The notes beneath the pieces were generated by a model. The model was not told where the DNA came from. It ran no database searches and worked only from the letters and a program-made list of their open reading frames with translations. The position numbers were made by a program, and so were the translations under genes. This document shows positions 32,856 through 42,973 of a stretch of DNA of 64,000 bases, one piece after another; the first letter of the stretch is position 1, and every line of letters begins with the position of its first letter. Source of the DNA: Rhizodiscina lignyota (taxonomy: Eukaryota > Ascomycota > Dothideomycetes > Aulographales > Rhizodiscinaceae); the NCBI GenBank assembly GCA_010015805.1, contig ML978124.1, forward strand, positions 2,108,001 to 2,172,000. Reading direction: 5' to 3'.

Positions 32856-35853
32856 ATGCCAACTCGACGACGAGCGAGCATGAACGCCCTCAGCCCCAGC
32901 TCGGGAAAGAACGCAGATAGCGACGAGCAGGACAATTGGAGTGGCGCCGACAGCAATACGGCCGATGCGCTGGATGGGGAGCCGGCAGAGGAGGGTGAAG
33001 ATGGGACAAGTAAGAAGAGGAAAATCCGCCCATTGAGCGTTTCGTGCGAGCTGGTGCGTTCTTCAAGTCGTTGCAGCCCATCGCTATCGATGCCATCTTA
33101 GTCATGGGGCGCTCGTACTGATGCTGATGATGTGAGTGTGTAGTGCAAGACGCGAAAGGTCAAATGCGACAGAGGTATGCGAAGTCTCCCGCGCACTCCC
33201 ATTCGTCTCATCTCACCTTGCCTGCAGGACAGCCGGCCTGTGGCTGGTGCGTCAGAAACAATCAAGTATGCGAATATAAAGGTAAGAACACCTCGTCGCT
33301 GACCTTCAAACTATAGCGCGACCGATGGATCGAGTGGCTAATATGCCGCATGGCAGAGAGAAAGAAACCTGGCCTGCGGGCAGGCTATGGTCGAGAGCTG
33401 GAATCGAGACTGGGTAAGTCCTTCATGATCCTCCGCTACAATATTTTCCGGCACTGACGCCTTCCTTTAGACCGACTTGAAGGTATATACGCAACCCGCC
33501 AGATGGTTTGTTGCTCCAAAAAATGGACCGGCTAATCAAACTCGAAGATATCCTTCGCCAGCAGCAAGACACCATCGCCAGCTTGGCAAATCTGCAGCAA
33601 GGTGTACAACAAGCGCCACAGGAGGGTCCAATGTTCAGATCACCTCCCCAATTACAGACGCCGCACATTCCAAGACCAGAGACTGCTCTTTTCATCCAGA
33701 AGCCGTCGACTTATCCCCAGTCCGGGTCTCAATTTGGGGACTACCGCCAGACGCAGCACGCCCCTCCGACATATCAACATCACATCACATCCGAGCCAGT
33801 CCAACATCCAAATCAATCTACTCTGCCACCAACATCTCGCGACTTATATTCACAACCAAACCCTACTTTAGAGTCACCTAGTCTCAATCTCCCCAAAGCT
33901 CCTGTCAATCCCGTAAGCACTTCGGACCAAGATTTCCCTCCCTACGACCTCTTGTACGCTCTTTGCGATATTTATTTCAAGCACGTAAACACATGGTGTC
34001 CAATCCTACATCGTCGGTCGACTCTGGATTCTCTCTTTGGGCATACGCCGCTCCAGGAAGACGATCGGATTCTACTCCATGCCATTGTTGCGACTACCCT
34101 GCGCTTCTCCGGAGACCCTCGATTAACAGAAGAGGCACGTGAAAAATATCATGAGGTCTCGAAACAAAAGGTCCTATTATATGGCCTAGAAAACAGCTCA
34201 GTCAAGGCTTTGCAGGCCATGGTGATTTTAGCACTTGATCTTGTTGGCGCATCAAACGGTCCTCCTGGCTGGAATCTGCTGGCACTCATTACACGATCCG
34301 TTGTTCAGCTTGGTCTGGCAGTTGAAGCGACATCCTCGTCAGTGGCTCCAAGTTATGCATCAATATACACGCTTCGTGCAATTACGCTCCCTGAGCCAAA
34401 GGATTGGATCGAGGAGGAGAGCAGACGGCGTCTTTTCTGGATGGTTTACCTACTCGATCGTTACGCTACCGTCTCTACCGCATTCGATTTTGCGCTGTCA
34501 GACCACGAGATTGACCGGAAGCTCCCATGCAGAGATGATTTGTTCTCTCGCAATCAGCCTGTTGAGACACGGTGGTTCAGGACATCCGAGCGTGATGATT
34601 ATAGCATTGACAAGCCTGAGAATCTTGGGTCGTTCTCTTATTACATTGAGGTCATCGGAATCCTGTCAAAGATCCACCAGTTCCTCAAGAAGCCGGTCGA
34701 CATCGGCGCGCTATCGGATGTTGAGCAGTGGCAAAGAGAATACCGTGAACTAGACAACATGCTTTCGACTTGGAAGTATAACCTTCCAGCGGAGTACTCA
34801 AATATGTCACGAGTCTTGAATCCAGGATCGGGCAACAAGATTGTCAATTGCGGATGGGTCATGTTGCATGCCGCATATAACACGTAAGTTGACTTAATGC
34901 GCAATAGAGATGAGCTAACAAAATCCGACAGCACCATCATCCGTTTGCACTCTTCCGCTGGCTACCCAACTACCCGCTCGCCCATTTTCACTCCTTCCTA
35001 CGCCGCATCTCAACGCTGCATGGCTGCTGTTGAAGCTATGGTCGACCTTGTCAACTTCGTTCGCAGCCCTGGCACTGGCAATGGCACCAACCAGTCCCAA
35101 AAGTCTACCGAAGCTCCCTCGAATGCCCCGAAAGACAACATGGTGAACAAGCTTGGCCCTCCGTTTGCGTTCTGCGTCTGGGTTGCTGCACGTATGGTGC
35201 TTGTTCATGGCTCCACAGTGGATCGCCATGTCTCACCAGGAATTTACCCTCTACTCGACACGCTGCGCGATATGGGCAGATATTGGAAAGTCGCGGAACG
35301 CTACGCGAGTCTGCTCACTCGTGTCCTTGACGAATATGAATCTTCAGATCGCGGAAGAAGAGATGGTGGGTTGTCCGCTCCAACGGCTGACGGTGGGCGG
35401 CCTGGCACTCCTACCGCAGTCAAAATATTGGCAGACATGCGAAGAACGGCGTTCGATCTGGACTTTTTAATCAGTAGACAACCGCATGCGCAGCACAGCG
35501 CTGTTAGGAACGGATACACACCCTCTCGGGATAATGCTCCTGGCAATGCGGCGGGAAACGGCGCAACGCCTAGTGGCATGGATACACTGTCCGCGGCGGC
35601 ATCGGCTGCAGTCAGGCAGCCGCAGCAGAACGAGCTCGAGTACCTCGATGTGTTTGACTTCTTTAACATGCCAAGGCTGCCGGTCGGCTTTGAAGGCGTG
35701 GGCGGAAATGGAGGGTACAGCAGTGCGGAGAGTGCGCAAAATGGAGCCGCTAGCGGCGGTCAGGCAGTTGGAGGGACGGCCAACAACGAGTTTAACATCA
35801 CAAACTACATGGTCGATGCGAGTTCGGATTGGTTTGTGAAGACGCCTAGTTGA
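32856..35853 (+). CDS. Zn2Cys6 transcription factor with fungal_trans domain
   Basis: Model: join(32856..33053,33144..33174,33228..33281,33357..33413,33471..33482,33548..34883,34932..35853), 869 residues. The zinc cluster is spread over exons 1-3 and reads C-x2-C-x6-C-x6-C-x2-C-x6-C (SCELCKTRKVKCDRG, QPACGWCVRNNQVCEYK). A basic linker ERKKPGLRAGYGRELESRL and a short coiled coil (DRLEDILRQQQDTIASL) for dimerisation follow; the latter is rebuilt only if a 12-bp exon (33471-33482) is used. The middle homology region (fungal_trans) spans about 290-560 (YFKHVNTWCPILHRRS; RRRLFWMVYLLDRYATVSTAFDFALSDHEID). The C-terminus is Gly/Asn-rich. Divergent placement from L-rhamnonate dehydratase suggests control of rhamnose use, but this is inference. 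Confidence 0.88.
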
Positions 35854-37421
35854 AGACTGAGGCTGTCTCGATGGGGTGGCCAAAACCTTTGCCCCCAACG
35901 TTTCAAACGCTGAACACGTATGATATAGTCCCTGTAACTTATAAAGTGTACAATTTCTTCATCCGTGAGCTATTAATGTATACACTCTAAAGGACGTGGA
36001 ACTAAGCTTTCAGGGGTAGTCTTACTTCGCTACTCGGCCTCGGACAATGCAGTTTGCGCGACCAACAAGGTGATGAGCTGCATCCAGCACAGATGTAAGA
36101 CAAGGTCTCCGCTGGTACAGGGGGGCCGTACAGCCTGTGCTAATCTAACAAAAGTTTGAGTGAACACAGATCACACTTAAGATCTCACGAATTCGACTCG
36201 ATCCAGCCATTTTGTCACTATCTTACCTCCTTGCTTGTGTTAGTAGTATAATTTGAGTGCTTATCCGTTCAACGCTAAACTCCGCTTCGTAACTGAATTA
36301 TACTGTAAGGGGAAAAGTGAACGTGTAAACTTAAAGACGGCGGCGGCCGGACTGCACCCGCCTCCACATCCGTCGCTCCACAACCCCCAAAATTAAAGAG
36401 TATGCACATCTTCAATGTTCCAGACTCTGCAAAGTGCGATAAGAGTTGTGCCTGGATGTTGCCTGAAGCACTCCCATGTCGTAATCTCTTCCTGCTGTTG
36501 TCACTCAAGCGCAATCATGCCGGGTCCCCATCCTTTTCCGCCTCACTGCTAATTCAGATTGCATGTAGAATCGTAAGTCTTGCGCGAAACCAGTGTATGC
36601 TGGATAAGGTGGCATCAAGAGAAAGGTGACATACAGACTTGACAAACCGCATCAAATTATCCCAATATAACTGCGCGACGACGATACTCACTTCGCATTG
36701 GCACTAAAGTCCAGAACCCCGAGGCTGCTCTGAACTGGAACTGCTGACATGACCTGTTTGGGGGATTATGTGAACAATGTCAACGTACATGTACCGAGTT
36801 CATGTAGTCTAAGCTTCAGGTTTGCAAGTACCCCATCTATCCCCTAAATAAGACTCATCTCGTTTGCCACGAAGCACAGGCCCAGGAAGTCTAGTCTCTT
36901 CGTTACTTTGATCTCTCGGATATTTTCAGTACCGGTCGCTACATACCTCAGTTGGTCATGCCCTACATGTAGCCGCTTTAGCGGGCGTAAGCCTAGAGTC
37001 GTAACTTTTCTTGTTCTCGTCGAAAATGCTATCATCTACTATAGAATATTCTCCTATTGCGGTTGTTTATATCTGCTGCCAAGCGATTAATGCACTTGTG
37101 ATTGATAAAAAAAGCTTCAGTTAGTGATTTAATGGTTTATGTTCTCTCCTCTATCATCGTCGGGCGAGAGGATGACGAGTTTCCGTCTAAGATTCTCAGC
37201 ATCTTCATCTTACATATGTCTAAGTATAGCGCTCTAAGACATAGAATTTGAGAGTGAAGTGTCTCAGAGGCTCATTAGGTAGCATCTAATCTCGACGGTA
37301 GAACCGTAAGACTAACGTTCCATTGCTTCATTGACATTAACTTCAAGGGCACGAACGAGTGAGATTAACAGCCAAGCAGGGGGAGGGAGTAGTCGGAATT
37401 CAAAAATAACCATGAACCAAG
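35854..37421. other. Intergenic region, 3' of regulator and promoter of secreted protein
   Basis: About 1.6 kb lacking a supportable gene. It is relatively A+T-rich compared with the flanking coding sequence. Only short frames are present and no repeat or RNA gene was recognised. Confidence 0.45.
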
Positions 37422-37429
37422 TATATAAA
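37422..37429 (+). promoter_or_regulatory. TATA box of small secreted protein gene
   Basis: TATATAAA lies 176 bp before the ATG at 37605 and is followed by a long C/T-rich leader (CTTCCTTTCCTCTTGGGC) typical of highly expressed fungal genes. Strong TATA plus pyrimidine-rich leader suggests inducible, high-level transcription; the start site is inferred near 37455-37470. Confidence 0.65.
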
Positions 37430-37604
37430 GGCGAGCAGTTTTGCTCCCACAAGCCTCCATAACGCTACATCTCCAAGTTTTCCCTTCTCATCTTCCTTAT
37501 CTCTTATTTCATCTTCCTTTCCTCTTGGGCTTTTTGCATTCTTTTCTAAAAGGACTCGCCGAACTACTCAAACGAATTTCTTTTCGAAAGTAACTTTATT
37601 CAAA

Positions 37605-38195
37605 ATGAAGTTCTCAGTTACCACCTTCGCCGTCGTCGTGGCATTCATCGCCGGCAGTTCAGCCTCTCCCACCCTATTTGCGAGACAGATGCCTAGTGCA
37701 GCTCAAATCAACCAAGCCATTCAAGCATGGCAGGCCGACACTGCAACTGTATCGGCATTCCTCGACGCAGCTGCCAACTTGGGCAACTTCGCCAGCAATG
37801 CGGACTTCGAAAGCCAAGCCCTCACCGCGACCAACGCTGAGAAGGACGAGCTGACCCACAAGGCCGTCCTCGACATGGAGTTCCCTGGACAGTCGAACGC
37901 GCAGATCGTTCAGGCGAACCAGGTCCTAGTGGCCGATAACACCTTCCAGAACGTCGTCGACCAGTTGCAGGAGATGTCGGTGCTGGGTGAGAGCCGCGCC
38001 AGCGCCGATGTCACGAACATCAACAACGACCGCTGCGTGCATGTCTTGCCTTGCATTGACGTGTACTTTGCACAAGGCGCAATTGCTGCTGGCGACAGTG
38101 GGGCACCGTTGACTGCTGCCAGGCCCGCTGCTTGCACGGCCATTTGCCAACAGCAGGATTGCTCATGCAACGAACCTGTCACCAAGATGTTTTGA
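37605..38195 (+). CDS. Small secreted protein with Cys-rich C-terminus, candidate effector
   Basis: Single exon, 196 residues. A signal peptide (MKFSVTTFAVVVAFIAGSSA, cleavage around residue 20) is followed by a possible Kex2-like site (LFAR). The mature N-terminal half is Ala/Gln/Asn-rich and helical (QINQAIQAWQADTATVSAFLDAAANL). The C-terminal 55 residues carry six Cys (C-x4-C, then ACTAIC, and DCSC) able to form three disulphides. No enzyme motif is visible. Similar small secreted proteins are frequent in plant- and rock-associated Dothideomycetes, and function is generally unknown. A strong TATA box upstream supports real expression. It may be an effector or a cell-wall-associated protein; I cannot choose. 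Confidence 0.82.
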   Translation: MKFSVTTFAVVVAFIAGSSASPTLFARQMPSAAQINQAIQAWQADTATVSAFLDAAANLGNFASNADFESQALTATNAEKDELTHKAVLDMEFPGQSNAQIVQANQVLVADNTFQNVVDQLQEMSVLGESRASADVTNINNDRCVHVLPCIDVYFAQGAIAAGDSGAPLTAARPAACTAICQQQDCSCNEPVTKMF

Positions 38196-39221
38196 AGGGA
38201 CGAAAGAGTTTACGAGGTGGCTGCTTTTCCAGATACATGTCTCTCATTTGTTGCTGGTGAAGCTTTTCGCTCTTTTATGCATAGCATCGACGCATTTCAT
38301 TTCAATTAGTATTGTCTAGTTTGTTCGACGCGGAATGATTGAGGACCCTACATTCGTTGCAAATACTTAATTAGGTCTAAAAGTAAAGATTCAATTTGAG
38401 GTCAATTTCACACATATATAAGAAGGCGGGTTATTACTTGACTTCTTCCCACATAGCATTCCAGCATCGAGTGTGTTTACTCTCCTCCTTCTCGCGGCTA
38501 AGTGCCGCAAATGCGGCCGCGGATCATACTGACGCCCCTGCTAATAATCAAGACGGAGCGCAGTACCGTGTTTGACTGCTCTTCAAAACTCTCTACAATA
38601 TTTGGCTCGCTGACTTGAACAAAATCGAAACTCGGTGACTTGTTGGCGGTAAACGTCGACTATGATCCGAGGTCTATTTCAGCCGTGATGGCTGTCGTCG
38701 GCTCTGGTCGCAGAATCCAATTGAAACAAATCATGCTTCGAAATGACCCCTTTTCGGTCTAATCTCTTATTTGAGATCGGCTCCCCATGTGGCTTACGAG
38801 GTCTTGATGGTGGCAGATGATAGATGACCGATGGCAAGACGTAGCTTGCTCGCGCTGCACCTCTTGTGCTCCGTGTCGTAACCGCGTAGACAATAGAAGC
38901 TCGATGTCTATCCTGTCTCACAGCATGTTGGGGAAGATTTCTGGGCTGAGGAACTCGGAATCGGCTTGCTTTCCATGCCCACAGTATGAGAGCTACGTAC
39001 ACCACAGTTGTACAGCATTGAAATTAGTTCGGGAAAAGAGAGTGAGTAAGAACTTTCGCTTCTCACCAGCGTGTCCTTCCATTTCCGGTCTGGTCCTTCT
39101 GATCCCCATCTATCACCATCCCAGCCTGTAGATTCACTCCCCTCCCCCCATTCCATGTACCTCATCTCCTTGCGCTCTACTGCGCCGTCTGGGGACCTTC
39201 ATGCTGGAACTACTGCTGCTC
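38196..39221. other. Convergent 3' region
   Basis: About 1.0 kb between the secreted-protein gene and the coiled-coil membrane protein gene, whose 3' ends face each other. Open frames here are short and not protein-like. No other element was recognised. Confidence 0.4.
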
Positions 39222-39918
39222 CTAATTGCTGTGTTTCTGAGTGAAGTAAGCCACCACCCAGCCAGTCACAAGCTGCATAATGAGGATTAAGACCAAACGT
39301 CCCACCAAAGTAGAGCTGTTAGAGGTAGAGTCTGGGGCGAAGATAACGGCGGTGATGAATGCGGCCAGGGGAACGTGGAGCCGAGCCGCGAAGGTCGTGG
39401 CCATGACTGTAGAAGCAAGGGTAGTCTCCACTCGCCTGATGGCTGCGCGAAGTTTTGAAGCGTCGTCCGCAGCAACTTGACGCTTGTCCTTAGCAGCTTG
39501 ACGCTCAGCAGCACGGAGCTTCAATCCAAGATCCGCGACGTTGTTGAGTGCTCCGACCTGCTGCTCGAGAGTCTTGATCTTCTTCTGGGGGTTGGCATTC
39601 TGATCTGCCTCAGCAATGCGCAGATCGGCAAGCCCAGCAATGTTGTTCATTTCGTTCTCATATCGTGCTTCGAGGAGGCCAATGGTTTCGACAGGGCTGC
39701 GGGGTGCGGTCGAATTGATCGGCTTGATGTTGCGAGACATGTCGTTGACCTGCATGTGCAGATTGAAGGAGTCAGTGAGCTGCTGGATATGGTGTCTTCT
39801 TGAACGGAATCGAAGAACGTTGTGGCCTGCATCCGAAGATAGCTTCCTGAGCAAATTTATATACCCAATAGTAATGAGCGACTAGGCATCTGTGAGGCTG
39901 GTTTCCGAAGGCAGCCAT
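39222..39918 (-). CDS. Coiled-coil protein with C-terminal membrane segments (unknown function)
   Basis: Proposed model: complement(join(39222..39749,39865..39918)), 193 residues. The second exon is firm: RNIKPINSTAPRSPVETIGLLEARYENEMNNI, a coiled coil (about residues 45-120, KKIKTLEQQVGALNNV ... LKLRAAERQAAKDKRQ), then two hydrophobic segments near the C-terminus (VPLAAFITAVIF and LVGRLVLILIMQLVTGWVVAYF). The first exon (MAAFGNQPHR...) is tentative; it is supported by a CACTGAC branch-like site and CATGCAG acceptor of the 115-bp intron, and by phase. An alternative is a start at the internal ATG 39740. The layout suggests a tail-anchored protein with a cytosolic coiled coil. No named family was recognised. 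Confidence 0.6.
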
Positions 39919-42900
39919 GATGGCAATTCCAGAGAACGGATTGCAGTGAAACAGATGATGAATTACCGGAAGTTTAGCATTAGCCTACAGAGGCTTGGGA
40001 ACTAACCAGGTTCGTGAGAACTCAAACGACCCACGGCATAGCGCTGGAGATCTACACAATGAACAGCGTTGAGCGGATGTTGTCGCACCTTGAGATATGC
40101 CCATTTGACATGTTCCTCTTCTCGGCGAGCGTTAGCGTAGCATCACCGGAGAGATGCACATAGAAAATCAGTCAAACGAAGTCTAGACATTCGACTGGAC
40201 GAATGTGAACGGCACGCAAGTGTCGACTGCATCGCCATATCAAGGTTTGAGGCTGATAAATCGGTGAATACCCGAAACAAGTCTTGTTGGACCGGAACAG
40301 TGGCCAAGGAAGGCAGAGAACGATGGTTCATCTAAGGAAAGCGGCAGAAAAATTGGACACTGAAGCAGAGCATGAAGGACCCAAGAGGATGCAACGAACA
40401 GTGAGTGAAATGGACTTAACTGCCTGGCTCCTGCTTCTTTGGGCCTGTCCAGCAGAAGGACCATTTGTGAGGGTCGCTCCTTCCTCGTGAGCGATGCCGA
40501 TGCCCGTGGATATGCCACTGAGACATGTAGGCAAACGACGCCGTTCAAACCACTAGGCCGACGACATGTCATCGTCGAAAGACAGAATCTGGACGGGTGC
40601 AGAAATATTGCACCGCCGCCGCGTTGTTTGCCGTCCGTTCCCACATGCGGCCAGTTGACCTTTATGTCTCGGTCACTTTCTTGGATGTTGCAGGGCATTT
40701 ATGTCAGTACGCGCTCGTGCTACCGTGCCGCGCCGCATCGCGTGTGTAATTCGACCATACAGATTCAGCTGATCTTTCGGCAGAAGCAAGCAAGCGAAGC
40801 ATCTTACGTGAACCCTGTCGAGCACCTCTGCAGTGGGCCACGCGAAGGATTGGGACCAACATCTGCTCGGCGCTTGTATCAGCCATTGCACGGATGCGGA
40901 ACAAACACGCTCGACCACGAGGAAGCAACCGTGAGACAATCTCTTTTTGGCTTGAATTTTTAGACAGGCTAACTCAAGGAACCAAGGCTGATTCATGCAC
41001 CCCACCTCCACGATCACAGAAACGGGCAGCTAACTTGGTGCCTAGCAAGACGACATAGTAAACGAACGCAGCATCCAGCGCAACTTCGTGATACGAACGG
41101 CCGTCGACTGACAGCTTGCAGACGTGCAGATCCAATTTGCGTCTTCCCAGAAGACATAAGCGCGTCTGCAGCCGCTTTAGAGACCGTCTTCAACAACGCG
41201 CCGGTATGAAGTTGACATGCAACTTCCCAAAACTGTCAAGCTGCACCGCACAGCCGAGAGCCGTCGCAGCCACCCAAAAGTCTTGGGAGTTCACGACCCC
41301 TGATGGCTGGTGAAATTGAGAGTGGGACGTCGCGGCAGCGTGTACCGATGCCGACGAAGGATCATTTGGGCATAGCGGCATCTGTGGCTTCTGAATCCCA
41401 TCACCGGCACCATGGCGTGTTGGACGCTGATCATCATGTTTCTGGAGTCTGGATCATGGGTGGGAGCTCTCCAACACGCGAGGGCAAGGAGAAGAAGTGC
41501 CTCCTCATTTCGGCAATACTGATGCCTCCCTGGCAAAAAGCAAAAAGCGTCCTTACCTTGGTTCGTTTGCAGCGTCATGTCACCAAGTGCATTATATCCG
41601 TCGTGAATGAGGCCTTCCTTCGGGACAATACACCACTGGTCAGACGGCGAATGCAGTTGGTATTATTAACTGCAAGGCAAAGGTAACAATTGACGAGCTT
41701 CGATCATGACTGGATAGACGATTTAATTTCCTATTCGCCAGCCTTATACGCTGCATGATCTTTTCCCTTCTTATGGAGGAGCAAAGGCGTTATGCGCACC
41801 CTTTCCTGCGAATGTTGCCGAGTTCTGCCTGCAACGCCTCTGCAGCATGGCATGGGGGCCTCGCACATGTACCTTGCCTTCTGCAGCTGCGCTGTACAAT
41901 TAGAAGGGGGTAGATGTCACGAGCACTCCCCCCCCCTGAGCGTGCGAAGGCGCTCGCGGTCGCCGTTTGCGCTAGCATATGCTGTTGGAACGGGGAGCAG
42001 TAGCGATGGCAGAGGCCTTTGAAAGCCGTCTTATCCAAGGTGCCGGAATGACGATCAAGGCCCAGAGAAGCGCGGTGGCGTCCGGGTGCTATCCACAGTC
42101 GGTAACAAGTCCAGGAGCAGCACCCCTCGGCTTAAAGAGAACTTAGAGAAGCTGAGGGCGAAGGATTTTGGGCGTGGAGGTGAATGGAGAGATGCGCTGT
42201 TGGTGGAGCATGCAACCACATCCTTGGTACTGCATCCACAAGCGCTTAAACGCACGCCCTCATTGGGGGGACCCAGGCGTAAGCCCAAGACCATCAACCC
42301 TCCGTGAAGCCGCATATCGCTGGGATTGGAGGGAGTGCCCGCCGCCATTCTGTGAAACATTTCACCAGCGGCTCATTCACAAAACACCACGCTGTTTCTC
42401 GAGACTGACTCTCGTCGCGCGCATCTTCACCACGTCGCTGTAGCTTCTGACAGCTGCAGAGGCCGGCATCTGAGTAGCTGGTCCATGCCCGCCCGCCAGC
42501 ATTACTACTGCTAGCAAGCAGCTACCGGAGAGATATCATTCTGGACGCGCTGCGACTTGCGCATATCCATCTTTAAGCTCCAGAGTCCACCCTGCGCGGC
42601 TCCGTATAGCCCTCGTCCTCTCTCCCCTCCCCATCAGCTCTCAGCCCCCGTCGCCTTTTCACCAGACGGGCCAATTCTGTCGCCGTAGCTATATCACCAT
42701 CGCGATCTCCATCTCAATTGCATCGGACGCGGCTGTACTCTGCATTGCCGCCGCCGCGACCTCTGCGACGACCTGACAGCTCTGGAGGCTAGTCCACGTT
42801 GCCGCTGGATAGATCTTGAGCATATGCGAGTGGCACGTCGGCCTGCGAGTCACAGCATTCAACCAACATCGACTGCTACGCCCCATAATGGCATTGACAG

Positions 42901-42973
42901 CACCGCCTGTACGCCTACTCACATCCATCCCTGCTCTCATTGCGAATGAAGAATGCCGACTAACAACTGGTAG
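39919..42973. other. Intergenic 3.1 kb
   Basis: No gene could be supported. The many open frames are on both strands, lack protein-like composition and mostly start at non-ATG codons. A run of nine C lies at 41928-41936. The last 400 bp before 42974 are C-rich and probably the leader or promoter of the following gene. Confidence 0.4.

Noticed and set aside
33483-33502. 20-bp GTATAT..CCAG intron in the Zn2Cys6 gene
   Set aside because: Too short for a spliceosomal intron; the 65-bp choice ending at 33547 has a good branch site and the same phase.
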